This document shows, piece after piece, positions 33,757-43,081 of a stretch of 64,000 nucleotides of DNA (its first letter is position 1; each line of letters starts with the position of its first letter). Made by a program: the position numbers and the translations under genes. Below the pieces are notes generated by a model. The model did no database searches and was not told the DNA's origin. It saw nothing but the letters and a program-made list of their open reading frames with translations. Source of the DNA: CAITJF01 sp032654645 (lineage in GTDB: Bacteria > Pseudomonadota > Gammaproteobacteria > Burkholderiales > Gallionellaceae); the NCBI GenBank assembly GCA_032654645.1, contig JAULAW010000002.1, positions 17,170-81,169 on the forward strand, written 5' to 3'.

Positions 33757-36261
33757 TTATCGAAACATTGGATCAAGATGCGCGTTGCTGGTCACCAAGT
33801 TCAGTACATCCTCCTGTATCTCTGGATCATTCAGTGAAAGCTTTTGCCACTGATTTCCATTCTTACGTATCAACTCAATGCGTCCTAGCCCCGGTTCCAT
33901 ACTGTGCGTCTTGGCATATTTTGCCAACCCCTTGGCCTTTTTCCAACTATCGGCCAATGCGGAACTGTGTGGCTCCAGAATATCCACTGTGAGTGCTTTG
34001 CCTTCGCGTCGCACGACGAGAAAATCTGGGTACATGGGCAACACGTTTGCGCCGTCCTCATAGGGCAGTGCCAATGCCCACGGCTTGCGTTCGTAGTTGC
34101 GCAGCCAGCCGAGCACTTCGTCCCGGTCGATTTCAGTCTGAATCGTGGCCTGCTCCCAGGTGTTCAAATCGGCTAGGTAGTTGCCATCCCCATTCACGTA
34201 AAGGTGCTTGCTGTATGAGGCAAAACCCTCCTTGCGCACGTTGACAATAATTTCAGCAGGCGGGGCAAACTCCAGCGCTTCTGGCTCTTTCGCCAGCTCG
34301 CGCACCTTGTTGTATTGCTCCCGCTCCGATGTTTTCAGCCCAGCGATGGCGATTTTATTCTTGGCGAAAAGCGCATTGATGCGAGCCTCGCAGGTTTTCT
34401 CCAACGTATCCCATGCCCGCTGATTTTGCAGTGTTAGAAACAGTTCCAGCTTTGGCCGGTTGGGGTCTTCCGGGTCATAGTTGGCCTGCCAGTATTCCAT
34501 TTCCAAACCTTCGCCCAAACGCTGCCCGACGCGATGGAACAGATCATCAATGTTGCGCTCATTCAGCGGCACACGCTCTGGACTGCCGCCCAAATCTTTC
34601 CAAGTTCCCTGTTCGATGGTGACAGCATTGACGGTAATTTCGTTGCAGCCGGATACCTTGCTGTCGAATTCTGTGTCTTCCGTGCGCAACCGCTGCATTT
34701 CACTTTTCAGCGTGCCGACAATCAAAGCCTTGGTGTCATCCAGCGCATCCATATCAACGGCGTGCAAGGTGGTCAGCAAGCGGGAAAGCTTCATCAGGCG
34801 GCGCGCATTGGATTGCTTGCGGATTTTCTCCACTCGATAGGTGGGCAACCCGGCCAGTGCCTTGAAGCACTCCGTTATATCTTTCATACGAACCAGTGTC
34901 ACCTGACTATTGCCGTCCGCATCAATATCCGTAGGGGGCACGCTATCCGGGTCGTTTTTCAGACGATCCACCACAGCGGCTACGCCTTGCTGGTTAAAGT
35001 GCGGCAGGTAAAGCGAAACCGAATTGAGCAACTCCAAACCTTCCACGCGCCTTGCCAGCGGCGTGCGGATCATGCGCCCGATAAGCTGTGCAATCAGCGT
35101 ATGGTCTTGCGCACGGCGGAAGGACATCATCACTTCCGCACGCGGACAATCCCAGCCGGTTGTCAGCGCCATCTTGAAGAAAATAAACTTGACTGTGGTT
35201 TCTTCCTGAATACTTGATGCGTCAATCTTGCGAATTTTGTGATGCCCGGCAGTCACCTCGTTATCTTCCTGAAAAGCGTGCGCCAGTTCTTCATCTTTGA
35301 TTTGTCCAACTTCACTTTCAAGCGTCTGTATGGCCAGCGCCAAGTCGGTGCGTGTCAGCACCGCACCGTTGCCATCTTCAACCTGAATCACCATTGCCGG
35401 ATGAATTGCCGGAATACCTTGTTCATTGGTGTAATCGTTCCAAGCGCTGCGCATCTTCACCCAGCGTTTCGCCGCTGCGGCCAACAATGTCCAGTCGCTC
35501 GGCTGTTCAACATCCGGGTGAAACAGGACGATCTTGTCTTTTAGCAAACCAGAATTGCGCACATCATCGGGGCGAATGTTGACGGGTCGCGCCATACGTC
35601 CAAAGGTGGCCTGTGTTGCTGCCAATAAATTATTGAAGCGGTCGGGTGTGGCCGATACTCCAAGAATCAGTTTGATCGGTTCGATCACGCCAGGCTCGCC
35701 CAGCACAAATTTTTGTACGATGGTCTGGGTTTGATTTTCTTCGCGGGTAGTGCGATTCATGCCACGATGCGCCTCGTCGATGACGAGATAAAACTTGTCG
35801 CCCAACTCTTTTTCCGTATTCTCGATGGTTTCCCAAATCGTGAACTGGCGCTTGTCTCCCTTGGTGACCAGATTTTTATCCTTGCCCAACTTTTGCGTAT
35901 TGAGGAAATAGATACGGCCACCGGTAAAGTTTTTCTGGTCAAAATCGGTATCCACAATCACCAACTCATGTTCGCGAAAGCGCGTGCTGGTGCCGACGAT
36001 TTTCTTGCGCGATTGCTCGTTTAGTTCCGGTTGGTCGGACAACCAAAGAAATACGGCCTCCGGCTCGGCAGGGATTTCATCCGTGCCCATCAAGATGTCT
36101 TCCATCAGCTTGGTGGTGATGACCGTTTTACCCGAGCCGGTAGGGGATGCCAGAATCACGGCCTGTGCGCCCCCTTCGCGGGCTTCGCGTTTGGCATTGC
36201 GCACCTGCTTGCGTAGTTCCGCCACGGCATCCACCTGAAATTCTTTGAGTTCTAGTTTCAT
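33757..36261 (-). CDS. Type III restriction endonuclease Res subunit
   Basis: An 834-residue SF2 ATPase/nuclease. Walker A ASPTGSGKTV (about 39-48), VIDEAH, GVSATPDRF and QLIGRMIRTP (motif VI) are present. The C-terminal nuclease region has YPDFLVVR followed by LTVDILEPH, so the usual E-x-K end of the PD-(D/E)xK motif is replaced by E-P-H. It follows mod by 15 bp on the same strand, the normal mod-res arrangement. Target sequence cannot be read. Confidence 0.9.
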   Translation of the reverse strand: MKLELKEFQVDAVAELRKQVRNAKREAREGGAQAVILASPTGSGKTVITTKLMEDILMGTDEIPAEPEAVFLWLSDQPELNEQSRKKIVGTSTRFREHELVIVDTDFDQKNFTGGRIYFLNTQKLGKDKNLVTKGDKRQFTIWETIENTEKELGDKFYLVIDEAHRGMNRTTREENQTQTIVQKFVLGEPGVIEPIKLILGVSATPDRFNNLLAATQATFGRMARPVNIRPDDVRNSGLLKDKIVLFHPDVEQPSDWTLLAAAAKRWVKMRSAWNDYTNEQGIPAIHPAMVIQVEDGNGAVLTRTDLALAIQTLESEVGQIKDEELAHAFQEDNEVTAGHHKIRKIDASSIQEETTVKFIFFKMALTTGWDCPRAEVMMSFRRAQDHTLIAQLIGRMIRTPLARRVEGLELLNSVSLYLPHFNQQGVAAVVDRLKNDPDSVPPTDIDADGNSQVTLVRMKDITECFKALAGLPTYRVEKIRKQSNARRLMKLSRLLTTLHAVDMDALDDTKALIVGTLKSEMQRLRTEDTEFDSKVSGCNEITVNAVTIEQGTWKDLGGSPERVPLNERNIDDLFHRVGQRLGEGLEMEYWQANYDPEDPNRPKLELFLTLQNQRAWDTLEKTCEARINALFAKNKIAIAGLKTSEREQYNKVRELAKEPEALEFAPPAEIIVNVRKEGFASYSKHLYVNGDGNYLADLNTWEQATIQTEIDRDEVLGWLRNYERKPWALALPYEDGANVLPMYPDFLVVRREGKALTVDILEPHSSALADSWKKAKGLAKYAKTHSMEPGLGRIELIRKNGNQWQKLSLNDPEIQEDVLNLVTSNAHLDPMFR

Positions 36262-36276
36262 TTTGTCGCTGCTCCC

Positions 36277-38589
36277 TTAACGCCGCTGGGTGTTGATCTT
36301 GAAATTTTCCAGATAGTTTTTGTATAGCTGTACGACCTCAATATGTTCCGGCAAATCACTGCGCATATCGTGGTAAGCGCTATCCGAATTGGTTACCAGA
36401 AACACATGCGTCAAATCGGTACGACCTTCGATCTTGGCAAGAAACTCGCGGAATCGCCCCTCGCGCATCAGTACGACAAAAGGGCAGCCATCGGGGATTA
36501 ACCAGTGCGCATGTGCGTCAGGCGCTTCCGGGTGCGCGCCTTTCGCGCCTGCCATCATCCATAGCATCGGCAGAATGGCGGCAAACTGCCTGCCCATTGC
36601 GACCTCCGTCGGTTCCAAAAAATCCAATTTGAAATAGGCAAGATTGGCGGCAAAGCCAGCCGCCATTGGGCGCTTCTCATCCTCTTCTGCCGACAGCGGC
36701 CCCAGCGTTTCCTTGATCTGCGCGGCCAGTGCATTGAATAGTCTGCTTTCGGTTGTCACCACCAAAATATCCGTCAGGTGATCTGCCTCGGCCAACTCTT
36801 CCAACCAAGCCGCAGCCTGCTGCACATCCCATAACACCGACACAGGCAAATCATCATCAAGAAACCAAGGCGCATCGGCGACCAGTTTCGATTGCGGCAA
36901 ACCGGGCACCAGCGCGACCAATTGCTTACGCTGTGCCAGCGACAGCGTGCGCCCATCAGCAAATCCCAATTGGCGAATGATGCGTGGTTTTTCGATGCTG
37001 ACATTGCGCCCAGTGAAATACTCACCACTTAGCACCGTGCCATCGTCACGCTTGCCCAAGATGGTGTATTTGTTGCGTGGCCAAGTGACTGAACGGCAAA
37101 TACCCACGGCATCCCAAGCCTCATCACCCGGCTGCAAACCTTGCGCCGTCATGGTGCTGGCCTCTTCTTCCGACACTTCGTTATTGGTCACCAGAATGCA
37201 CTGACGCTGCCCGCCATCCGTGGCGTTGAGTAAGTTGACGGCATTGAGCGTGGTGCCGCTGCCTGCGAAGAAATCCGCTATCAGAGCACTCTTTCGGTGC
37301 AAGCACACAGTTGCTATGCAATCACGAACTGCGTATAGCGACTTCGGGAAGGAGAATCCTGGAGCACTACCAAAAACTTTGTTTAGAAACTCGCTACCAT
37401 AAGTGCTGGCATCAAGTGTTGGCTTGCTCCAAACGGTCTTATAACGCTTTGAGGTTTTTTCCTTGAGGGTGTAGTAAACATGAATTCCGTAGCTCTGTTT
37501 TCTTGCAAAAACCTTACCTACACGGTACTCGGCTAACATTCTTTCGGCACCGTAATACCAGTTGCGCTCTACACCCTGCTTATCAACTGGCCAGATGGGA
37601 ACCAATCCATCCATAGGGGTATCACTACGCTGAACATCAAGTGCCAGTGACTCACCTGCTCGTACAATTTCTAGTGTTTCTGGGTTTACCCATATAGGAT
37701 AAAACTGTTTCGGTCTAGCAGATCGAAGTGAGTTGTTGCCAGTACGCCTTAAATTGCGCGTCTCACCGCCAATAATCAAATCGGATGGCTCCTCTCCAAC
37801 GGCTCCGGGCACGTCAGGTACAACCACGATGGCATACTCATGAGTCTTTGCAAATTCCTCACCTTGTCTGCCTCGTTTGTTGTGTTCGATAACGACATTG
37901 AAAATGTTGTAGCCAGAAAAAATATCAGTAAGCAAACAGCGAAGATTGTGGAATTCATTATCATCAATTGTGACGATCAACACCCCGTCAACTTTGAGTA
38001 ATCGCTTAGCGAGTTGCAGGCGTTTTTCCATGAACGTGAGCCACTTGGAATGCCGCCAGCCGTCGTTGCCATCCACGTAATCGTTGTTGTATTTCCAGTC
38101 CCGTGCGCCCGTGTTGTAGGGCGGATCAATGTAGATGCAATCCACCTTGCCCGAGTAGAGGTAGTCCAGCAATTGCAGGGCGTGATAGTTGTCTGCTTCG
38201 ATCAGGATATGGTGCGGTTGGCTGGGGTCGCTGTTTTGCACCTGATCCACTGGCACTAGCGCCGGATGGATGGCTTGCCCCATGCGCCGCACTACGGTCA
38301 AGGTATCGACCGGGGCGCTTTCCCGGCTATCATCGGCATCCTTCACCAGTTCAGCCAAGCCATCGCGCACCCGCGATACGCGATAGGTTTCAGTTAGGAC
38401 ACTGGCTTTTTTAGCGACTGTTAATCCGGCACGCACCGGCACGCGGTATACGCGCACGACTTCCGGTTGGTGTTGTTCAAATACGAGGCCAAACTTCTTT
38501 TGTGCCTTGAGCGCTTTGACTTCCTCGGCAATTGTTCCGCGAAGCTCAGTATCTTTGATTTCGGCTATTTTTTCTTCCAAGCGTGCCAT
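36277..38589 (-). CDS. Type III restriction-modification methyltransferase Mod subunit
   Basis: A 770-residue beta-class N6-adenine methylase. The catalytic motif IDPPYNTG lies at 154-161 and the SAM motif FFAGSGTTLNAVNLL near 440. A target-recognition region of about 240 residues lies between. The C-terminal 250 residues (LVALVPGLPQSKLV..., PMLWMMAGAKGAHPEAPDAHAHW) are an extension that I do not see in the classic Mod proteins. It starts divergently from the regulator at 38707, with an operator-like palindrome between. Confidence 0.92.
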   Translation of the reverse strand: MARLEEKIAEIKDTELRGTIAEEVKALKAQKKFGLVFEQHQPEVVRVYRVPVRAGLTVAKKASVLTETYRVSRVRDGLAELVKDADDSRESAPVDTLTVVRRMGQAIHPALVPVDQVQNSDPSQPHHILIEADNYHALQLLDYLYSGKVDCIYIDPPYNTGARDWKYNNDYVDGNDGWRHSKWLTFMEKRLQLAKRLLKVDGVLIVTIDDNEFHNLRCLLTDIFSGYNIFNVVIEHNKRGRQGEEFAKTHEYAIVVVPDVPGAVGEEPSDLIIGGETRNLRRTGNNSLRSARPKQFYPIWVNPETLEIVRAGESLALDVQRSDTPMDGLVPIWPVDKQGVERNWYYGAERMLAEYRVGKVFARKQSYGIHVYYTLKEKTSKRYKTVWSKPTLDASTYGSEFLNKVFGSAPGFSFPKSLYAVRDCIATVCLHRKSALIADFFAGSGTTLNAVNLLNATDGGQRQCILVTNNEVSEEEASTMTAQGLQPGDEAWDAVGICRSVTWPRNKYTILGKRDDGTVLSGEYFTGRNVSIEKPRIIRQLGFADGRTLSLAQRKQLVALVPGLPQSKLVADAPWFLDDDLPVSVLWDVQQAAAWLEELAEADHLTDILVVTTESRLFNALAAQIKETLGPLSAEEDEKRPMAAGFAANLAYFKLDFLEPTEVAMGRQFAAILPMLWMMAGAKGAHPEAPDAHAHWLIPDGCPFVVLMREGRFREFLAKIEGRTDLTHVFLVTNSDSAYHDMRSDLPEHIEVVQLYKNYLENFKINTQRR

Positions 38590-38626
38590 TTAGTAAATTT
38601 GTCTTTTCGTCATAAAAAATGGCAAA

Positions 38627-38643
38627 TATGTCCACGGGACATA
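38627..38643. promoter_or_regulatory. Operator-like palindrome between mod and XRE regulator
   Basis: Perfect inverted repeat TATGTCC-ACG-GGACATA, 38 bp upstream of mod and 64 bp upstream of the regulator. A further TATGTC half-site follows within 40 bases. This is the layout expected of a controller-protein binding site in a self-regulated restriction-modification locus. Confidence 0.55.
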
Positions 38644-38706
38644 ATTATGCAGTCATTATGACTTTATGTCAGTGCAAATCTGTCTCAATGCCAAGGACAA
38701 TTGGCT

Positions 38707-39069
38707 ATGGACATCGGGCAAGCAATATTGGAAATCCGCAAGGAAAAAGGACTGAAGCAAGAAGCGGTGGCGCTAATCGTCAATACGGATTCAGGCTATT
38801 TGTCACGCATTGAATCGGGTAGCCGAAAACCGTCTCTGCCGATGTTGGGGAAAATTGCGACTGCGATGGGTGTGACAGTGTCGCTCATCGTGGCAAAGGC
38901 TGAAGGCATTTCATTGGCCGATAGGCAGATGCTTGAGCAGAACTGGAATAACATTTCTGAAGAAGCTATCCAACTCCGTCAACAATTCCGTACCCTCACA
39001 CCAGAAAATCAGCGCGCCTTGCTGGAGATCGCCAAGGTACTGAACCGCTTGCAGCGGGATAAGTATTGA
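38707..39069 (+). CDS. XRE-family regulator (controller-like)
   Basis: A 120-residue DNA-binding protein with an N-terminal Cro/C1 helix-turn-helix (ILEIRKEKGLKQEAVALIVNTDSGYLSRIESG) and a helical C-terminal extension. I use the ATG at 38707. It is divergent from mod and shares its promoter region, so it probably acts as a controller of restriction-modification timing. Its 3' end abuts the convergent recombinase gene. Confidence 0.8.
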   Translation: MDIGQAILEIRKEKGLKQEAVALIVNTDSGYLSRIESGSRKPSLPMLGKIATAMGVTVSLIVAKAEGISLADRQMLEQNWNNISEEAIQLRQQFRTLTPENQRALLEIAKVLNRLQRDKY

Positions 39070-40182
39070 TTATTTGACCAGCACTCCCAGCCCAGAGTTA
39101 CGCATTTCCTGGGCAATCGCCTTCGCCAGTTCGTTAACACCCGGCTGCATGGCCTGCTGCGGCGTTGCCAGTCCCTTGATGATTTCACTCTGCCGCTGAT
39201 ACGACACTTCGCCGTAATTCAAAAATGTCGTCATGACTTTCTCATGCCCAAGGTTCTGGCTCCATGCCTTGAATGCTTCGGGGTTATTGCAGGTGGTTTC
39301 TCCCAGCCGGACAAGCGTGTTTCTAAAACTGTGCGGATTAAAGTAATCCAGCCCGGCACTGACGAAAGCATCACGAAAGATGGTGCGGATCGGGGTGGCA
39401 GTGCTCCAATGTTTACGATCAAGGCCAACCACTTCAAATTGCCTGGATGCGCCGACAGCAATACGTGTTGCGGGGAAAACGGGATCGTCATTGCCCCAAT
39501 GCAACTCATCGCGCAGATAGCTCACCCAGTCCGCCACGATTTCAACAATCTCGTCGCCCACCGGGAAGAAGAAGGTGGTAAAGGTTTTGCTGAATTTGGT
39601 TTTGACATCACGCGCATCTTGATAGAAACAGCCTTCAGGCAAGTCGATATGCTTGAGTTTCGTGGAGGCGATGGCGCTATCCCGTGCGCCGGTGAGCAGG
39701 GTGAAGGCAATCAGTGCGCGGTTGCGGCGTTCAATCTCTGTATTGACCGGCATCAAGGCGATGACGTGCTTGATCTGCGCCATCGTGGGCGAGCGTTGTT
39801 CCCGTTTGGCCGTGGCGATGCGGGTGTCTTTTTCCGACAAGTTGAAATACTCTGCGTCTGAATACTGAATGCGCGATTTGTAGCCGGTTTCCCGCGATAG
39901 CCATTGGAAAAACTGCTTGAGCTGGTTGAGGGTGGCGTGCAGCGTCGCCTTGCTCAACTTATCGCCGGACAGTTTCGCCTTCTGTTCGGCAAGGTGTTTC
40001 TTGAATGCGACGGCTTGTTCAAAATGAAATGCCTTGAAATCGCGATGCCTGGTATAGACCTCAAACCGGTTGAGTGCCTTCGCCACCGCGTCCACGGTCG
40101 GCTCGCTATGCCGCATGGCTTCTTTCAAATAAGCGAAGTATTTGCGCTTGATTCTTTCGTTACTGGCGTTGTGTGTTGTCAT
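39070..40182 (-). CDS. Tyrosine recombinase (second island integrase)
   Basis: A 370-residue site-specific recombinase with a SAM-like core-binding domain and the catalytic set: Arg in LLTGARDSAIASTKL, HSFRNTLV (HxxR), LGHEKVMTTFLNYGEV (catalytic Tyr). Distinct from the P4-type integrase at the island end. It follows a helix-turn-helix gene by 13 bp, a pairing that suggests a small nested mobile unit carrying or adjoining the restriction module. Confidence 0.88.
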   Translation of the reverse strand: MTTHNASNERIKRKYFAYLKEAMRHSEPTVDAVAKALNRFEVYTRHRDFKAFHFEQAVAFKKHLAEQKAKLSGDKLSKATLHATLNQLKQFFQWLSRETGYKSRIQYSDAEYFNLSEKDTRIATAKREQRSPTMAQIKHVIALMPVNTEIERRNRALIAFTLLTGARDSAIASTKLKHIDLPEGCFYQDARDVKTKFSKTFTTFFFPVGDEIVEIVADWVSYLRDELHWGNDDPVFPATRIAVGASRQFEVVGLDRKHWSTATPIRTIFRDAFVSAGLDYFNPHSFRNTLVRLGETTCNNPEAFKAWSQNLGHEKVMTTFLNYGEVSYQRQSEIIKGLATPQQAMQPGVNELAKAIAQEMRNSGLGVLVK

Positions 40183-40195
40183 GGTACTGGTCTCC

Positions 40196-40666
40196 TTATT
40201 TCAAGTCACTGTTTACGGTAGGTTGGTTGCTCTCAACTATGTGTTGCAGTGCTTGCGGTAGCGTGATGTCCATTTGGCGGCGAAACAGCTCTAACTTGGA
40301 AAAACTGATACGCCGATTCATCATCAATTCGCAGTCAGGGCAGATCGCCAGCAGATTGCCGACCGTGGCAGTGACTGGCTGATATTCGGCCATATCACCG
40401 GCGGGCACTTTGGGGGCGCGGCATCGGACACAATAGATTTCCCCCGGCTTGCATGGTTTTTTGTTTTTTATCCGTTTCGCTTTGAGAAAGGCCGCTAGGG
40501 TATCCCCCCGAAAAAGCATTGGTTTTTTGTTGTCAATCGGTGCAAGTCCGCTTTTCTTCCAATTCAGTACTGTATTTTTATGGACGCCATACAGGTCGGC
40601 CACCTCTTCCACAGAGTAAGTACGAAGAGTTTTAACGTGGAGATGGTTTGGGTGGCGTTTGCTCAT
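40196..40666 (-). CDS. Helix-turn-helix/zinc-knuckle DNA-binding protein
   Basis: A 156-residue protein with a MerR/excisionase-like helix-turn-helix (TYSVEEVADLYGVHKNTVLNWKKSGL) and a likely zinc site formed by CVRCRAP and ICPDC. It is directly upstream of the recombinase at 39070 on the same strand, so it probably acts as its directionality or regulatory factor. Confidence 0.7.
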   Translation of the reverse strand: MSKRHPNHLHVKTLRTYSVEEVADLYGVHKNTVLNWKKSGLAPIDNKKPMLFRGDTLAAFLKAKRIKNKKPCKPGEIYCVRCRAPKVPAGDMAEYQPVTATVGNLLAICPDCELMMNRRISFSKLELFRRQMDITLPQALQHIVESNQPTVNSDLK

Positions 40667-40723
40667 GACTCAGCACAGCGGGAACAACATGCCGGGGTAT
40701 GGCAATATAGAAAGGCGCACGGT

Positions 40724-40824
40724 AGGCGTGTCATATCGTTTCTGGAATGGGCTGATTTAACACGGCGGGCGTGTCATATAGCGCATCTACCCGGTTGGGG
40801 TCACACGCCGGGCGTGTCATATCG
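40724..40824. repeat. Three direct repeats with exact 43-bp period (iteron-like)
   Basis: (A/G)GGCGTGTCATAT(C/A)G occurs at 40724-40738, 40767-40781 and 40810-40824, each start exactly 43 bp apart. A degenerate fourth copy, with the GATTTAAC-type flank, follows near 40830-40848. The repeats overlap the 3' end of the gene at 40731. Because 43 is not a multiple of three they fall in different frames, so they are conserved as DNA sites, not as protein. Confidence 0.65.
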
Positions 40825-41279
40825 GCCTCATTTAACCCGCCGGACGTGGGAGTGATTCTGATTTTCAATGGGGGTAACGGATCATGTAATCGCCATGTGC
40901 TCATCGGCCTTTCGGTTGCTTTGATGTCGAGCTTGCCGCCGCATTCGTCGATGGCAAAGAAGGTGAGTGCGTAGAGGTTGGGGCGTTTGCGGTTGCCATA
41001 GCGAGATACAAGGATCAGTTCACAGTCGAGCAACTCCTGCCGCGCCTTATTGAGCGTGTCGCGCGATTTCCAGCCGCGCTTTTCCATGATTGTCCATGCC
41101 AGACATAGATCGCCGTTGTTGAAGCCCTTGAATTGCGCCAGCAGGTCAATCAGCAGCTTGACTGCGTGTGCGGACAGGCCGATATAAACCTGACTTGCCA
41201 GCAAGCAGTGGGGCAAGGCGGCGAACCCGCCCGGCTCACGGCGTACCGGTGACAGCCAGTTTTTCTTTTTCTGCGCCAC
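40731..41279 (-). CDS. Putative winged-helix DNA-binding or replication protein
   Basis: A 182-residue protein with a central winged-helix-like region (LSAHAVKLLIDLLAQFKGFNNGDLCLAWTIMEKRGWKSRDTLNKARQELLDCELI) and a C-terminal tail read through the 43-bp repeats. Similar small proteins occur in tRNA islands next to AlpA. A role in replication or excision is suggested by the repeat array but not shown. The family is not firmly identified. Confidence 0.55.
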   Translation of the reverse strand: MAQKKKNWLSPVRREPGGFAALPHCLLASQVYIGLSAHAVKLLIDLLAQFKGFNNGDLCLAWTIMEKRGWKSRDTLNKARQELLDCELILVSRYGNRKRPNLYALTFFAIDECGGKLDIKATERPMSTWRLHDPLPPLKIRITPTSGGLNEADMTRPACDPNRVDALYDTPAVLNQPIPETI

Positions 41280-41285
41280 GAAATG

Positions 41286-41507
41286 CTAGGCCGAAGTCCG
41301 CATAATCAGGGCGCGGATGTCTTCCACACGCCACGCAGTGATGCGTCGCCCAAGCGTTCGCACCGGTTGCGGGTAGCGGCCAGATTTAACGCCCTCCCAC
41401 CAGGTCGATTTGCTTACGGGTATGACTGCGGGGATCGGCGGTTTTGCTTTTGGGTTGCCGATGATTTGCGAGAGGCGAAGATAGCCTTCTTCAGGTAGGT
41501 GGTTCAT
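41286..41507 (-). CDS. AlpA-family excisionase/regulator
   Basis: A 73-residue protein: YLRLSQIIG...PAVIPVSKSTWWEGVKSGRYPQPVRTLGRRITAWRVEDI is the AlpA pattern. AlpA-like proteins activate integrase genes or act as recombination directionality factors in P4-type islands. Fits the P4-type integrase 1.6 kb away. Confidence 0.9.
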   Translation of the reverse strand: MNHLPEEGYLRLSQIIGNPKAKPPIPAVIPVSKSTWWEGVKSGRYPQPVRTLGRRITAWRVEDIRALIMRTSA

Positions 41508-41623
41508 TGTGGATTGCTCCCGTCTAAGTAAGGCCAGTGCTGGCCGACGGGTGAATCCTACATATTAAAAAAATGCCAGTATGGTAAGCGGGAAAGCGTC
41601 TCGTTAGCGGTGCTGGCGGGGTC

Positions 41624-42823
41624 TTAGCGGGACGTTAGCGGGGTAATCGTGATCTTTTTGGCTCGGCGCTCAAGGCGCTTTCTTAGCATTTTCATGTCCA
41701 GCTTAGATGGTTCGCCACTCTCGTTTACCCATAAGACGTAATCAGGTTTGGCTTCGGTGATGCAGCCTCCCGTTTGAGCGCGGCTCTTGAGTTTTTGCAT
41801 GATCTCGTATGGCGTGGCTTGCTTGCCAAGCTCAAGTATCACCTCTTCAATTTCTGCGCTCATGGCATCAATCCGGGTTTTCTTGACGAGGGATTCGCCC
41901 TTTGACAGAACATTGATCGAGGCATTGAGCGGTTTGACCAAATTATTCCGGTCTATTTTATCGCTACCAAAATCGGATGCCTCAATCTCTTCGATATGAG
42001 AGAGCTGAAACAGGCCAGTTTCGAGTGGCGGAAATGATCCAGCCCCGGAAAAGGTTGCCTCCGTTCCTCCGTAGATCGGATGGCAATCCATAAGCCGCGA
42101 TTCGGCGATCTTGGCCAGAATGTAGGCTACTGGTTGGATGTTTGGCTGTTTGCTCCAGCGTTCAATCAGCGCATTTCCTGTGATGTAGCGCTCAGCAGGT
42201 TGAAAGTTGGCAATCTCCTCTGCGAGAAACCAGCAACTCATCAGCGGAGCGAGATAGTCGAAGCTGCCAACATGGTTTGCATAATAAAACTTCGGGGGCG
42301 GATCAAGTTCATTTGCATTCAGATAAGCTGTGAGGCCACCTAGCCCTGGCCCCGGCCCATAAAACAGCCAAGCAGCCAGTTCTTCAGGTGTTGCATCCAA
42401 CCGTTCCGCAAGTAACTTCATGGCTTTCGGGTAGGCAATGTATTCCGGCTTGCCTGCGGAATTCGTGGTTACGGTTGCCTGCTTGCCGTTTGAATTGCGT
42501 TGGTGGTCAGTGGGGTTTTTATACGGCTGTTTTTCTTCTTTTTTCATATTGGCAAGTTCACGTTGCAATTCGGCGAGACGGGTTTCCTTCTGCGCAAGGT
42601 CAATAGCTGTCGGTGTCGCAATAGCAGACCACTGCTCAATCTGAGCCTCAAGAGCCTGCATTTTTTGATAAAAGTCCCACCAGTATTGCCGATCACTCTC
42701 CATCGCCGGGTCGTGCTGGTAATCCCATTGTGCCGCCACACTTCGCCGTTGATCTGGCGACAAAGCATCCCAAGGCATCGGAGAAAAATCTGTTTCGACG
42801 CGATGGCATTGTTTATCAGGCAA
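41624..42823 (-). CDS. Island protein with coiled coil, unknown
   Basis: A 399-residue protein that I cannot assign. The N-terminal third is polar with a probable coiled coil near 53-95 (KMQALEAQIEQWSAIA, ETRLAELQRELANMKKEEK). The middle contains PEELAAWLFYGPGPGLGGLTAYL and the C-terminus is basic (KRLERRAKKITITPL). No membrane segment. It lies between AlpA and the inverted-repeat region, in a position often filled by replication/primase-associated proteins in P4-type islands; no primase motif is seen. Confidence 0.55.
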   Translation of the reverse strand: MPDKQCHRVETDFSPMPWDALSPDQRRSVAAQWDYQHDPAMESDRQYWWDFYQKMQALEAQIEQWSAIATPTAIDLAQKETRLAELQRELANMKKEEKQPYKNPTDHQRNSNGKQATVTTNSAGKPEYIAYPKAMKLLAERLDATPEELAAWLFYGPGPGLGGLTAYLNANELDPPPKFYYANHVGSFDYLAPLMSCWFLAEEIANFQPAERYITGNALIERWSKQPNIQPVAYILAKIAESRLMDCHPIYGGTEATFSGAGSFPPLETGLFQLSHIEEIEASDFGSDKIDRNNLVKPLNASINVLSKGESLVKKTRIDAMSAEIEEVILELGKQATPYEIMQKLKSRAQTGGCITEAKPDYVLWVNESGEPSKLDMKMLRKRLERRAKKITITPLTSR

Positions 42824-42869
42824 GCCATCCTTTGGATTGTCAAACCAACCATCCAGCGCCTTCGATAGA

Positions 42870-43051
42870 GCGTGCTTATCGGGTTGTCACACCCACCCAC
42901 TACCGGTAGTGGGTTTTGAGAACAGGTAAGCAAAAGGCTCGCCGGGCTGGATGGTCGCGACGGCCTGTGCCACAAGGCTTGCCGGATGGACATATATTGG
43001 CCGCCGACCTACTACATCTAGTAGTCGGGTGTGACAACCCGATAAGCACGC
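42870..43051. repeat. Long inverted repeat with nested hairpins
   Basis: Perfect 25-bp arms (42870-42894 and 43027-43051; ends GCGTGCTTATCGGG and its complement) enclose 132 bp. Inside are a 20-bp palindrome ACCCACTACCGGTAGTGGGT (42895-42914) followed by TTT, and the stem CTACTA/TAGTAG (43009-43024). A pair ACCATCCAGC/GCTGGATGGT (42848-42857, 42946-42955) crosses the left arm. No gene lies in 42824-43081. Confidence 0.7.
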
Positions 43052-43081
43052 GATAGAGAATCAAATGTCATCGTAACTTTC

